Shown here one piece after another: positions 32,831 through 39,373 of a stretch of 39,373 nucleotides of DNA. The stretch is from the NCBI GenBank assembly GCA_949737515.1, contig CATJCP010000101.1, positions 1 to 39,373 on the forward strand, in the 5' to 3' direction. The translations under genes and the position numbers were made by a program. The notes beneath the pieces were generated by a model that worked only from the letters and a program-made list of their open reading frames with translations, made no database searches and was not told where the DNA came from. Origin of the DNA: an uncultured Oscillospiraceae bacterium. Lineage in GTDB: Bacteria; Bacillota; Clostridia; Oscillospirales; Ruminococcaceae. Each line of letters begins with the position of its first letter. The stretch's first letter is position 1.

Positions 32831-34555
32831 ATGGAGAAGAAGTTTAACATAACCCATTGTTTCACAGACAGAGGAAGCGAAGGCCTTTATACCCCTGGGA
32901 GGGGGTACGGCTTTGTGACCGGGAAAAACCGCGCAGAAATTCCATGTTTAAGGGTTCCTGAAACCAACAGCGGTTTCCTGCCCCAATGGTGGCATGGGGA
33001 TAATGCCCTTACAATGATAGAAACATGCCCGGAGGGCGTTAAATGCAGCGCGGCAAACCAGGATACCAAAAGGGAAGCCCAGGGGCGGCTGTTGGCGCTG
33101 TGTTTCCGGCAGGATGTCCCCAAATCAGGCAGCTATCGGGTCACTGTCACCCTTTCGGCGGTCAGCGAGGTGCGGGAGGCGCTGCTCTTTGCGGGCCGCC
33201 GCCGTTTGGTATGGCGCGGGTCAATGAAAGCGGGCGACGTTCTCACAATCCCGGCGCTATGCGACGTATCCCCCATCGTGCCGAGGGGACAGACCGAGCC
33301 TGTCAGCGATCCATCAATCAGTATCGCCATACTTTGCGGGGCTGATGAAGGGGTTTGCCTCAATGCGCTCAAAGTGGAGGAAGCAGAGTCCCGCACAGTG
33401 TATATTATGGGCGATTCCACCGTTACAGATCAAACCGCAAACCTTCCTTATGCCCCAGGGACAAGCTTTTCGGGATGGGGGCAGATGATCGGGGCATTTC
33501 TGCCGGAGCCGCTGTGTATTTCCAATCACGCCCACAGTGGGCTGACAACCGAAAGCTTTACCAGCGGCGGACATTGGGATGTTATGCGCCCGCTGATGAA
33601 AAAGGGCGATGTCTGCCTGATGCAGTTTGGGCATAATGATCAGAAGCTGCCACATTTGAAAGCCCGCGAAGGGTATACACAGAGGCTGAAAGGATACATA
33701 GGAGAACTTAGGAAAGCCGGGGTTCAGCCGGTGCTTGTCACTCCCCTTGCACGCAACAGTTGGAACAGTGCGGGGAAATACAATGATCTGCTGAAAGATT
33801 ACGCCGGCGCGGTATTGGAGCTGGGGCAGACAGAGGGAGTTCCGGTCATAGACTTGCACAGGTATGCCCTGGAGCTGATTTGCAGTAAGGGTTTAGAAGG
33901 CGCCAAACGCTGGTTTTATCCCGGAGATTTCACCCACACCAATGATTTTGGCGCGTACAGGATGGCGTCCTTTGCCGCCCAAAGGCTATGCGCGATTTTG
34001 GGGACAGCACCGAAAGCCATGCCGGATTGGGAATGTCACGAGCCCTTTGACGTCTTGGAGCCGCCGCCGGATTGTCCGCTGACGCCGCCAGCAGGCGGTA
34101 GGCCGAATCCTGCCGCAAAACTTTTGGAAGACAGGCCGGATGATATGCTTACCAGGGTGGAGGCATTAGAGTTGGTCATCCAGTTGATGTGCTTTTTCCC
34201 AATTAACGTATATAACGATTTATACACTGACGTAGTGGGCCACGAAGCATACGCAGGGACTGTCCAGTGCGCCGCGCAGAACGGCCTGATTCCCGGGGAA
34301 TGGACAGTAGATGGATTCCTGCATCCAAACCGGCAGGTTACGGCAGCGGACTTTTTCGCTGTCCTGATTCCCGGCTATGCCAGCCGCCACACACTGGGGA
34401 ATCCTATGCCCGTTTCAGATAATGTCCCGGCGTTTGCACAGGAGGCGGTCGGGCTGGCTATGCGTATAGGATTGGCCGCTGGCGGGGAAGCGTGGGGAGA
34501 GGGACTGTCCCGCCGCCAGGCGGCTGAAATATGCCAAAGAATACCACTGCATTAA
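32831..34555 (+). CDS. Rhamnogalacturonan-acetylesterase-like SGNH hydrolase with SLH-like tail
   Basis: 574 residues. An N-terminal beta domain (about 1-185, beginning 'FNITHCFTDRGSEGLYTPGRGYGF') as in bacterial CE12 enzymes, then the SGNH hydrolase: Gly-Asp-Ser with Ser196 in 'YIMGDSTVTDQ', 'FGHNDQK' (Asn269) and 'PGDFTHTNDFGA' (Asp366, His369). These remove acetyl esters from rhamnogalacturonan. From about residue 435 to the end there is a region with S-layer-homology character ('TRVEALELVIQL', 'YNDLYTDVVGHEAYAGTVQCAAQNGLIPG', 'FLHPNRQVTAADFFAVL'). There is no signal peptide, so the SLH-like tail is unexpected: SLH modules normally anchor exported proteins to the wall. AACAAGGAGG precedes the ATG. 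Confidence 0.88.
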   Translation: MEKKFNITHCFTDRGSEGLYTPGRGYGFVTGKNRAEIPCLRVPETNSGFLPQWWHGDNALTMIETCPEGVKCSAANQDTKREAQGRLLALCFRQDVPKSGSYRVTVTLSAVSEVREALLFAGRRRLVWRGSMKAGDVLTIPALCDVSPIVPRGQTEPVSDPSISIAILCGADEGVCLNALKVEEAESRTVYIMGDSTVTDQTANLPYAPGTSFSGWGQMIGAFLPEPLCISNHAHSGLTTESFTSGGHWDVMRPLMKKGDVCLMQFGHNDQKLPHLKAREGYTQRLKGYIGELRKAGVQPVLVTPLARNSWNSAGKYNDLLKDYAGAVLELGQTEGVPVIDLHRYALELICSKGLEGAKRWFYPGDFTHTNDFGAYRMASFAAQRLCAILGTAPKAMPDWECHEPFDVLEPPPDCPLTPPAGGRPNPAAKLLEDRPDDMLTRVEALELVIQLMCFFPINVYNDLYTDVVGHEAYAGTVQCAAQNGLIPGEWTVDGFLHPNRQVTAADFFAVLIPGYASRHTLGNPMPVSDNVPAFAQEAVGLAMRIGLAAGGEAWGEGLSRRQAAEICQRIPLH

Positions 34556-34576
34556 AGCAAGGCTGGCGGGAAATGT

Positions 34577-34777
34577 ATGAAAAACTACAAAAATAGGATA
34601 TTTGTTTTAATCTTTTCCGCCCTCGGTATTCCCTTGATGGCGGCGAGCATCCTGTCTTATCGCATTTACAGAAGGCGGCGGCAGGATTGGCTGGATCATC
34701 TGAACCTGAAAGCCCCCACTGGCAGAATTGTTTGCTGTGCTCAACAAACTCCTCACTGCACAATACCAAGACAATGA
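34577..34777 (+). CDS. Possible small membrane protein, 66 aa
   Basis: 66 residues: a basic start, a hydrophobic helix (about 8-28, 'IFVLIFSALGIPLMAASILSY') and an Arg-rich segment (RIYRRRRQDW). The ribosome site is weak (GGCGGG 6 bases upstream). It begins 21 bases after the esterase stop. The C-terminal residues look random, while another frame reads protein-like from 34710, so it may be frameshifted. Confidence 0.35.
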   Translation: MKNYKNRIFVLIFSALGIPLMAASILSYRIYRRRRQDWLDHLNLKAPTGRIVCCAQQTPHCTIPRQ

Positions 34778-34815
34778 ATTAAACGAGGCGTGTAATAACG
34801 CTTTGCTTTTATTAG

Positions 34816-34861
34816 AAAAGGCAGAGAAGACATCCAATATTGGGCGTCTTCTCTGCCTTTT
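34816..34861 (-). terminator. Bidirectional terminator, 16-bp stem
   Basis: AAAAGGCAGAGAAGAC (34816-34831) and its perfect complement (34846-34861), A-run and T-run flanked, just past the stop of the minus-strand gene at 34875. Confidence 0.92.
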
Positions 34862-34874
34862 AGGGCTGATCTTT

Positions 34875-35114
34875 TTAATCCATATAATCCCCTGTGGGAT
34901 GGGAATTGTATTGGGTCTTTACTTTTATGATCACAGAGCCGTCCTCTTGGACGGTTTCCTCGCAAATTTTGTGCTTGATCCGCTTCTGAATGAGAGATTT
35001 TTTGTACGCCTCCACCTCACGCTTCACTGCGCTGACTGCTATATCATGGGCAACGTCCTCCTTCAGCTGGAAATGGATTGTCTTTTCAATACAAGCATAC
35101 TGAATACGTTTCAT
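34875..35114 (-). CDS. Small conserved-looking protein, 79 aa
   Basis: 79 residues, not named. Lysine-rich and mixed alpha/beta: 'MKRIQYACIEKTIHFQ', then a helix ('VAHDIAVSAVKREVEAYKKSLI') and a strand-rich end ('KICEETVQEDGSVIIKVKTQYN'). The sequence resembles short hypothetical proteins of Clostridia that I recall, so it is probably a real gene. A perfect AAAAGGAGG lies 9 bases before the ATG, with a good promoter and a strong terminator, so it is its own unit. Function unknown. Confidence 0.8.
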   Translation of the reverse strand: MKRIQYACIEKTIHFQLKEDVAHDIAVSAVKREVEAYKKSLIQKRIKHKICEETVQEDGSVIIKVKTQYNSHPTGDYMD

Positions 35115-35140
35115 TTGAAATCCTCCTTTTCTATATTGCT

Positions 35141-35169
35141 ATTATATCATTTTTTAGGAGAATTTTCAA
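35141..35169 (-). promoter_or_regulatory. Promoter for the 79-aa gene
   Basis: Minus strand TTGAAA (35164-35169) and TATAAT (35141-35146), 17-base spacer. Confidence 0.7.
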
Positions 35170-35265
35170 ATAAAAATATCTATTTTTCGTCATTTTTGTG
35201 AATTATGCGCATGTTATAGCCTTCGCGCATTTGTGCATTTTTCCCATACCCACAGCAGCTATATC

Positions 35266-36003
35266 TCAAAACATTTTTTTCAAAAATTCCCTGCTCACAA
35301 AGGGAGCAATCATGGAAAGTTCTTCTACATCCTTTGCCTTCTGCCCGTCCCACATCTGTTCCAGGGTCTCCTTGCTGACAAATGGGGCGATTGCCACCAG
35401 GTCCTCTAAACTTTTCGCTTTCAGCCCTTCTCCCAGCTGTTCCAGCATTTCTCTGCTGACAAAAGGAGCGATCATGGAAAGTTCCTCCACATCTTTTGCC
35501 TGCTGTCCATTCCACATCTGTTCCAAGGCCTTTTTGCCGACAAATGGGGCGATTGCCACCAGGTCCTCTAGACTCTCCGCTTTCAGCCCTTCTCCCAGCT
35601 GTTCCAGCACTTCTCTGTCTACAAAAGGGGCAATCGCAGACAACTCCTTCACATCTCTTGCCTTTAATCTTTCCGCCAGTTGTTCTGTAACATCAGGCGG
35701 AAGGACCGGCGATATATCGGAAAGCTCCGACAGGCTGATGTCCCAATCTTCCAGGTTTTCCTTTTGCATTACCTTTACAATGTTCCTGGAATCCTTTGAA
35801 TGCCCCAACAGATCTTCTATACTGACTTCCAGCAGGTCGCTTAGTTCCCCCAGTTTTCCAATATCCGGCATGGAATTCCCACGCTCCCAGTTGGAAACCG
35901 CCTGATAGCTTACACCAAGGGCGTCCGCTATATTCATCTGGGTGAGATTTTTGTCGATCCGTGCTTTTTTAATTCGGGCCGCTGTTTCTGCCATAACAAA
36001 CAT
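35266..36003 (-). CDS. XRE-family regulator with six 27-residue repeats
   Basis: 245 residues. An N-terminal XRE/Cro helix-turn-helix (about 5-62: 'IKKARIDKNLTQMNIADALGVSYQAVSNWERGNSMPDIGKLGELSDLL'), a short linker, then six tandem repeats of 27 residues filling residues 97-245. The repeat core is 'IAPFVxxxxLEQL' (first copy 'ISPVLPPDVTEQL'), with two alternating flavours: 'GEGLKAxSLEDLVA' and 'WxGQxAKDVEELSM'. These probably form a helical solenoid for protein or ligand binding. ATG 36003 has GGGAGG 7-8 bases upstream; earlier in-frame ATG at 36048 has none. The target is unknown; it may regulate itself. The neighbours give no clue. Confidence 0.88.
   Translation of the reverse strand: MFVMAETAARIKKARIDKNLTQMNIADALGVSYQAVSNWERGNSMPDIGKLGELSDLLEVSIEDLLGHSKDSRNIVKVMQKENLEDWDISLSELSDISPVLPPDVTEQLAERLKARDVKELSAIAPFVDREVLEQLGEGLKAESLEDLVAIAPFVGKKALEQMWNGQQAKDVEELSMIAPFVSREMLEQLGEGLKAKSLEDLVAIAPFVSKETLEQMWDGQKAKDVEELSMIAPFVSREFLKKMF
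35269..35715 (-). repeat. Coding tandem repeat, 81-bp unit / 162-bp super-unit
   Basis: The region encoding residues 97-245 of the XRE protein. Cores start every 27 codons at residues 97, 124, 151, 178, 205 and 232. Copies two apart are far more alike than neighbours, so 35473-35634 and 35311-35472 form a 162-bp direct repeat at DNA level; the outermost first copy is most diverged. Confidence 0.85.
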
Positions 36004-36313
36004 ATCCTTTCCTCCCATTTCCCTTAATTCTTTTCCGGTACGCCACAACTGTGGTCCGCAACCATCAACTATAGGGTATCATGTTTTTCAACTCTTTACT
36101 ATCAACCAGTCATTGAGTTCGCCATAAATCTATGGTCAACTATTTCTTTAGTGCTCCTGCCCGATTGCCAGTTCAGCCCTAAAAAACAGGAGCCCTCCCC
36201 GAAAGGAAGGCTCCTGTTTTCCCAAACATCGGAATGGGAAAGATTTTTAGGGATATGTGTTATTCAGATCAAAATGATCTGCAAAAACCAGGAAAAATGA
36301 GTGGAAGGACCGC
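36004..36313. other. Intergenic region, XRE gene to chemoreceptor
   Basis: 310 bases. Contains four TCAAC copies (36065, 36088, 36102, 36136), two within a perfect 8-mer TCAACTAT, upstream of the XRE gene; also the chemoreceptor terminator (36181-36222). The XRE promoter is not clear; TTGATA at 36100-36105 with a poor -10 is the best guess. Confidence 0.45.
36181..36222 (-). terminator. Terminator after the 4HB chemoreceptor gene
   Basis: AAAACAGGAGCC (36183-36194) pairs with GGCTCCTGTTTT (36209-36220), A-run on the minus-strand exit side as T-run. Confidence 0.85.
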
Positions 36314-38104
36314 TTAATATTTCCCGCCGATCGAGCCAGCGGAAGAAGAAATTGACATATCCATGGGCGCTGCGGGGGCGCTGTTCACAGCAGGCGCACT
36401 GCTGCTCATTCCTACGTCCTCCATCAGCTTAAACTGCCCTGTCAGGTTCTTGAGCATCTGGGCCTGACCGGAAAGCTGTTCGCTGGCAGCGGCGCTCTGT
36501 TCAGCTGTGGCAGAGTTGTTCTGGACAACAGCGGAAATCTGGTCAATGCCCTGGCTGACCTGGCCCACAGAAGTGGCCTGGGTGTTGCTGGCATTGGAGA
36601 TCCCGTTGATCTCGTTGGCAACCTCCTCGATACCGCCGACAATCTCGCTCAGGGACAGAGCGGTCTCATTGGCAATCTTAGAGCCATGCTCTACGGCCTG
36701 GAGGGAACGGTCGATCAGGAAAGAAGTATTTTTGGAGGCCTCGGAGGATTTGCTGGCCAGGTTGCGCACTTCGTCGGCAACCACCGCGAAGCCCTTGCCT
36801 GCTACGCCAACCCTTGCAGCTTCCACAGCAGCGTTAAGGGCCAAAATATTGGTCTGGAAAGCGATATCTTCAATGGTCTTGACAATTTTGCCGATCTCAC
36901 CGGAGGTTTCGCTGATCTCGCCCATAGCAGCCAGCATCTCTTCCATCTGCTTGGTACCTTCGGCGGCCTGGCCCTTGACCTCGGTGGCCTTGTCTTTGGC
37001 AACCTGAGCACTCTGGGCGTTGGCATTGATTGCACCGGAAATTTCGGAAATGGTAGCTGCCAACTCCTCAACAGAGGATGCCTGCTCCGTTGCGCCCTGG
37101 GACAGCGCCTGGGCACCGGCGGAAACCTGGTTGGCGCCAATGGCAACCTGATCAGAGGATTCATTGATCTGAGACAGTGTGCTGCTTAGTTTATCCCGAA
37201 CACTGGTAATGGACTCGAGAAGAGAGGCATAAACGCCTACGTATTTCTCCGCGCCAATGCTGGAATACACCTGGAAGTTGCCCTCGCCAAAGGCGGAGAG
37301 GATGTGCTCCTCATCGGTAATAATGTCACTGAGATATTCGGCCATATGGCGTACGCTGTCCTGGAGCATGCCCAGCTCATCCTTGGATGTGTGATTCAGG
37401 CTAAACTCCATCTTGCCTTCCACGATATTGGACATGGCAACCTGAACTTCCTTAATGGGGTTGACAATCCCCTTCGTCAAGGTCAGGGCCAGGACAACCG
37501 CAATCAGTATGGCAAAGATAGAGGCAATGATAGAAATAACCATAAACGCCAGCTCAACTTTCATAGCGTTTTGATAGTTATTGTCCACCTGAGTTGTAAC
37601 CGTATCCATAAAATCCAAAAGTGTCTGAACGGCTTCCATCATGGCCGGGTTGAAGGTGTTTACAATCAGATCCTGGGCCACACGATCGCCTTCATCTGTG
37701 TTCAGCTTGGCATTCGTTATAATCTCCTGCATAACAGATTCCATAGACTGAAGCTTGTTGGCGATTTGGTTCACCAGCGTTTTATCGCCTTCATAGTTAT
37801 CCAGGACCCAGTTCTTGCTCTCATTATAATTGTTGTACTGGGTGGTGGCATCATTTACCGCCCGGCTGATGCCAGCGTCGCTGGATTCCATAGCCGCCAG
37901 GGCCAAACTCTTTGCACCACCCTGAAGATTGGCGCGCATCTCTCCAATCTGGGTGACAACAAGATAATTTTTGGTATAAAAATATGTATACCGATTGGCC
38001 GTATTAACCAGGCCTGAGATTACCACCACTAGTGCAATGGTAGTACACAAGATAATGCTTCCAAAAACAACCAGAAATTTCTTTCCAACTTTTAGATTGT
38101 TCAT
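36314..38104 (-). CDS. Methyl-accepting chemotaxis protein, 4HB sensor type
   Basis: 596 residues. TM helix 1 (about 10-33), an all-helical outer sensor of about 150 residues (4HB_MCP-like, '[34 protein letters not shown]'), TM helix 2 (about 187-210), a HAMP domain ('[43 protein letters not shown]') and the signalling coiled coil with the MCP tip '[39 protein letters not shown]'. The C-terminus is a Ser/Ala/Pro-rich tail ([15 protein letters not shown]). ATG 38104 is preceded by GGAGGAAAGG; a longer frame to 38230 lacks this site and is rejected. Ligand unknown. Second chemoreceptor in the window, of a different sensor type from the first. Confidence 0.93.
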   Translation of the reverse strand: MNNLKVGKKFLVVFGSIILCTTIALVVVISGLVNTANRYTYFYTKNYLVVTQIGEMRANLQGGAKSLALAAMESSDAGISRAVNDATTQYNNYNESKNWVLDNYEGDKTLVNQIANKLQSMESVMQEIITNAKLNTDEGDRVAQDLIVNTFNPAMMEAVQTLLDFMDTVTTQVDNNYQNAMKVELAFMVISIIASIFAILIAVVLALTLTKGIVNPIKEVQVAMSNIVEGKMEFSLNHTSKDELGMLQDSVRHMAEYLSDIITDEEHILSAFGEGNFQVYSSIGAEKYVGVYASLLESITSVRDKLSSTLSQINESSDQVAIGANQVSAGAQALSQGATEQASSVEELAATISEISGAINANAQSAQVAKDKATEVKGQAAEGTKQMEEMLAAMGEISETSGEIGKIVKTIEDIAFQTNILALNAAVEAARVGVAGKGFAVVADEVRNLASKSSEASKNTSFLIDRSLQAVEHGSKIANETALSLSEIVGGIEEVANEINGISNASNTQATSVGQVSQGIDQISAVVQNNSATAEQSAAASEQLSGQAQMLKNLTGQFKLMEDVGMSSSAPAVNSAPAAPMDMSISSSAGSIGGKY

Positions 38105-38656
38105 CTTCGTTTCCTTTCCTCCTATCTTTCCGCACCCTGACTCATTTTCTCCCTCCCCAGGGGATAACCTGCACACATCCCTTCCAAGTTTAATGGGTCG
38201 GATTACTCTACACATTATACACCCTTTCATTCAAAAATGGAAGTATTTCTTACAGAGTTTCCGCAAAAAAATAGGGGGACAGGCTCCAAAAAATTCCTGT
38301 TTTTGGTTTAAAAGGTCTTAAATTACAATGCCACAAAAGAAAAGATTTAGCCAGCGGCCAAAATTGAGTTTTATTATACTCTGTAAACAGCATTATATAT
38401 GTCTTCCAATATAAACTCTCAGTTAAAATTCTAAAAGACGAAATGACAAAAATGTATTTACAGTTTTTTAACCTTGGCTTTTTGTCTATATTGATTGATA
38501 TATATTTAAAGAATGGAAAAGAATTGCCTTTCCCATTCTACAAAAAAAGCCGTTTTCCTTGACTTTCCATCTATTAGCCATTACAATAAGGGAGATAATC
38601 CAATCCGCCGCGTCATATCCGATGCCGCGGCTGTCAGATATTTAGGAGGTCAGAAG
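38105..38656. other. Intergenic region, chemoreceptor to glyQS
   Basis: 552 bases, AT-rich in the middle (about 38320-38550). Contains a -10 TATAAT on the minus strand (38212-38217) with a poor -35 (TTCCAT) for the chemoreceptor, and the glyQS promoter at 38559-38587. No T-box, riboswitch or small gene recognised; the glyQS leader of about 60 bases is too short for a T-box. Confidence 0.5.
38559..38587 (+). promoter_or_regulatory. Promoter for glyQS
   Basis: TTGACT (38559-38564) and TACAAT (38582-38587), exact 17-base spacer, 69 bases before the ATG. Confidence 0.7.
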
Positions 38657-39373
38657 ATGAAAAACACCGAAAAGACTATGGACCAAATTGTCACCCTCTG
38701 TAAAAACCGGGGCTTTGTATACGCCGGCTCCGAAATTTACGGCGGCTTATCCAACAGCTGGGACTATGGCCCATTGGGAGTGGAGTTTAAAAACAACGTC
38801 AAGCGCGCCTGGTGGAAGAAATTCGTCCAGGAATCCCCTTATAATGTAGGGCTGGACAGTGCTATCCTGATGAACCCACAGGTATGGGTTGCATCGGGCC
38901 ATGTGGGAGGTTTTTCCGACCCCCTGATGGACTGCAGGGACTGCAAGACCCGCCACCGCGCCGATAAACTGATAGAGGATGCCACTGGGGAGGTTGCCGA
39001 CGGCTGGACCAATCAGCAGATGATGGATTACATCAAAGAACATCACATCAAATGCCCGGAATGCGGCAGCGAAAACTTTACCGACATCCGCCAGTTCAAC
39101 CTGATGTTTAAGACCTTCCAGGGTGTAACTGAGGATGCAAAAAGCGAAATTTATCTCCGCCCTGAAACTGCCCAGGGCATCTTTGTAAACTTTGCCAACA
39201 TCCAGCGCACCAGCCGAAAGAAGCTGCCCTTTGGCATTGCGCAGATCGGCAAGTCCTTCCGCAACGAGATTACACCCGGCAACTTTATTTTCCGCGTCCG
39301 GGAATTTGAACAGATGGAAATGGAATTCTTCTGCAAGCCTGACACTGATTTGGAATGGTTCCAGTATTGGCGC
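38657..39373 (+). CDS. glyQS: Glycyl-tRNA synthetase, single-chain class II (5' part)
   Basis: Starts at ATG 38657 behind TTAGGAGG and runs off the right edge after 239 codons; the full enzyme is about 460 residues. It charges tRNA-Gly with glycine in the cytoplasm. Class II marks: '[36 protein letters not shown]', '[24 protein letters not shown]', two Cys pairs of the insert ('[11 protein letters not shown]', 'CPECGSENF'), '[14 protein letters not shown]' and the motif 2 region '[34 protein letters not shown]'. This is the homodimeric form, not the alpha2beta2 GlyQ/GlyS pair. Confidence 0.96.
   Translation, partial: MKNTEKTMDQIVTLCKNRGFVYAGSEIYGGLSNSWDYGPLGVEFKNNVKRAWWKKFVQESPYNVGLDSAILMNPQVWVASGHVGGFSDPLMDCRDCKTRHRADKLIEDATGEVADGWTNQQMMDYIKEHHIKCPECGSENFTDIRQFNLMFKTFQGVTEDAKSEIYLRPETAQGIFVNFANIQRTSRKKLPFGIAQIGKSFRNEITPGNFIFRVREFEQMEMEFFCKPDTDLEWFQYWR

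Larger units (their letters stand above)
34556..34874. other. Intergenic region with possible small membrane ORF
   Basis: 319 bases. Holds the small frame at 34577-34777 and the terminator at 34816-34861. A second open frame (from TTG 34728) encodes 'LFAVLNKLLTAQYQDNELNEACNNALLLLEKAEK', which looks protein-like but runs into the terminator; it may be the shifted remainder of the small ORF. Confidence 0.4.

Noticed and set aside
34728..35201. 157-codon plus-strand open frame
   Set aside because: Runs through a perfect bidirectional terminator and opposite the better-supported 79-aa gene; only its first part is protein-like.
35269..35715. CRISPR array
   Set aside because: The repeats are in-frame coding repeats without unique spacers, inside an XRE gene.
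38105..38330. Cyclic-di-GMP riboswitch upstream of the chemoreceptor
   Set aside because: Known GEMM core motifs were not found on the minus strand; only promoter-like elements are seen.
38588..38656. T-box riboswitch before glyQS
   Set aside because: The leader after the promoter is only about 60 bases and lacks T-box motifs.

Overview
The window reads as chromosomal DNA of a low-to-mid GC Gram-positive anaerobe, most likely a gut Clostridia of the Oscillospiraceae/Ruminococcaceae type. The evidence is indirect: strong AGGAGG ribosome sites, frequent TTG/GTG starts, a CD1871A-type CXXC mini-protein, a CD3324-type small regulator, a BlaI/BlaR1-like pair, a YesN-type AraC sensor with an LplB/YtcP-type permease pair, and a class II single-chain glycyl-tRNA synthetase. 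No rRNA, tRNA, CRISPR array, integrase or transposase was seen.

Left third (1-10.4 kb): a YhcH/YjgK-family gene and a PrpR-like, Fis-HTH regulator whose AAA+ module has lost its key residues; a small unknown membrane protein; a GNAT acetyltransferase; a CD3324-type small regulator behind a possible leader peptide and hairpin; a DUF2156 acyltransferase-like protein; and a YitT membrane protein. Next comes a compact redox cassette: a TlpA-like thioredoxin lipoprotein, an overlapping 48-residue CXXC protein, and a polytopic 4Fe-4S protein. Two membrane proteins of unknown function follow.

Middle (10.5-23.5 kb): a dCache chemoreceptor, an APH-fold kinase, and a BlaI/BlaR1-type pair in which BlaR1 carries an M23-like domain without its metal ligands. 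Then a pectin-oligosaccharide locus: two LplB/YtcP-type permeases, a solute-binding lipoprotein with a frameshift near its C-terminus, an oligogalacturonate lyase with all expected metal ligands, and a membrane-anchored AraC sensor-regulator. No ATPase for the importer is present, so a shared MsmK-type ATPase elsewhere is inferred.

Right-middle (23.5-31.6 kb): a LysR regulator diverges from a five-part unit: a secreted Ntn-type amidohydrolase lipoprotein, a phenylacetate-CoA-ligase-like adenylating enzyme, an ABC ATPase, a two-domain FtsX permease, and (from its own promoter) a cyclophilin-like lipoprotein with a 76-residue partner. The two promoters share a near-identical T-N11-A LysR-type box, so they look like one regulon. 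This is the best candidate for an undescribed system.

Right end (31.6-39.4 kb): two divergent carbohydrate esterases (SASA/CE6-like with a SHOCT-like tail; rhamnogalacturonan-acetylesterase-like with an SLH-like tail), a small conserved-looking protein, an XRE regulator made mostly of six 27-residue repeats, a 4HB-type chemoreceptor, and the 5' part of glyQS, which runs off the window.
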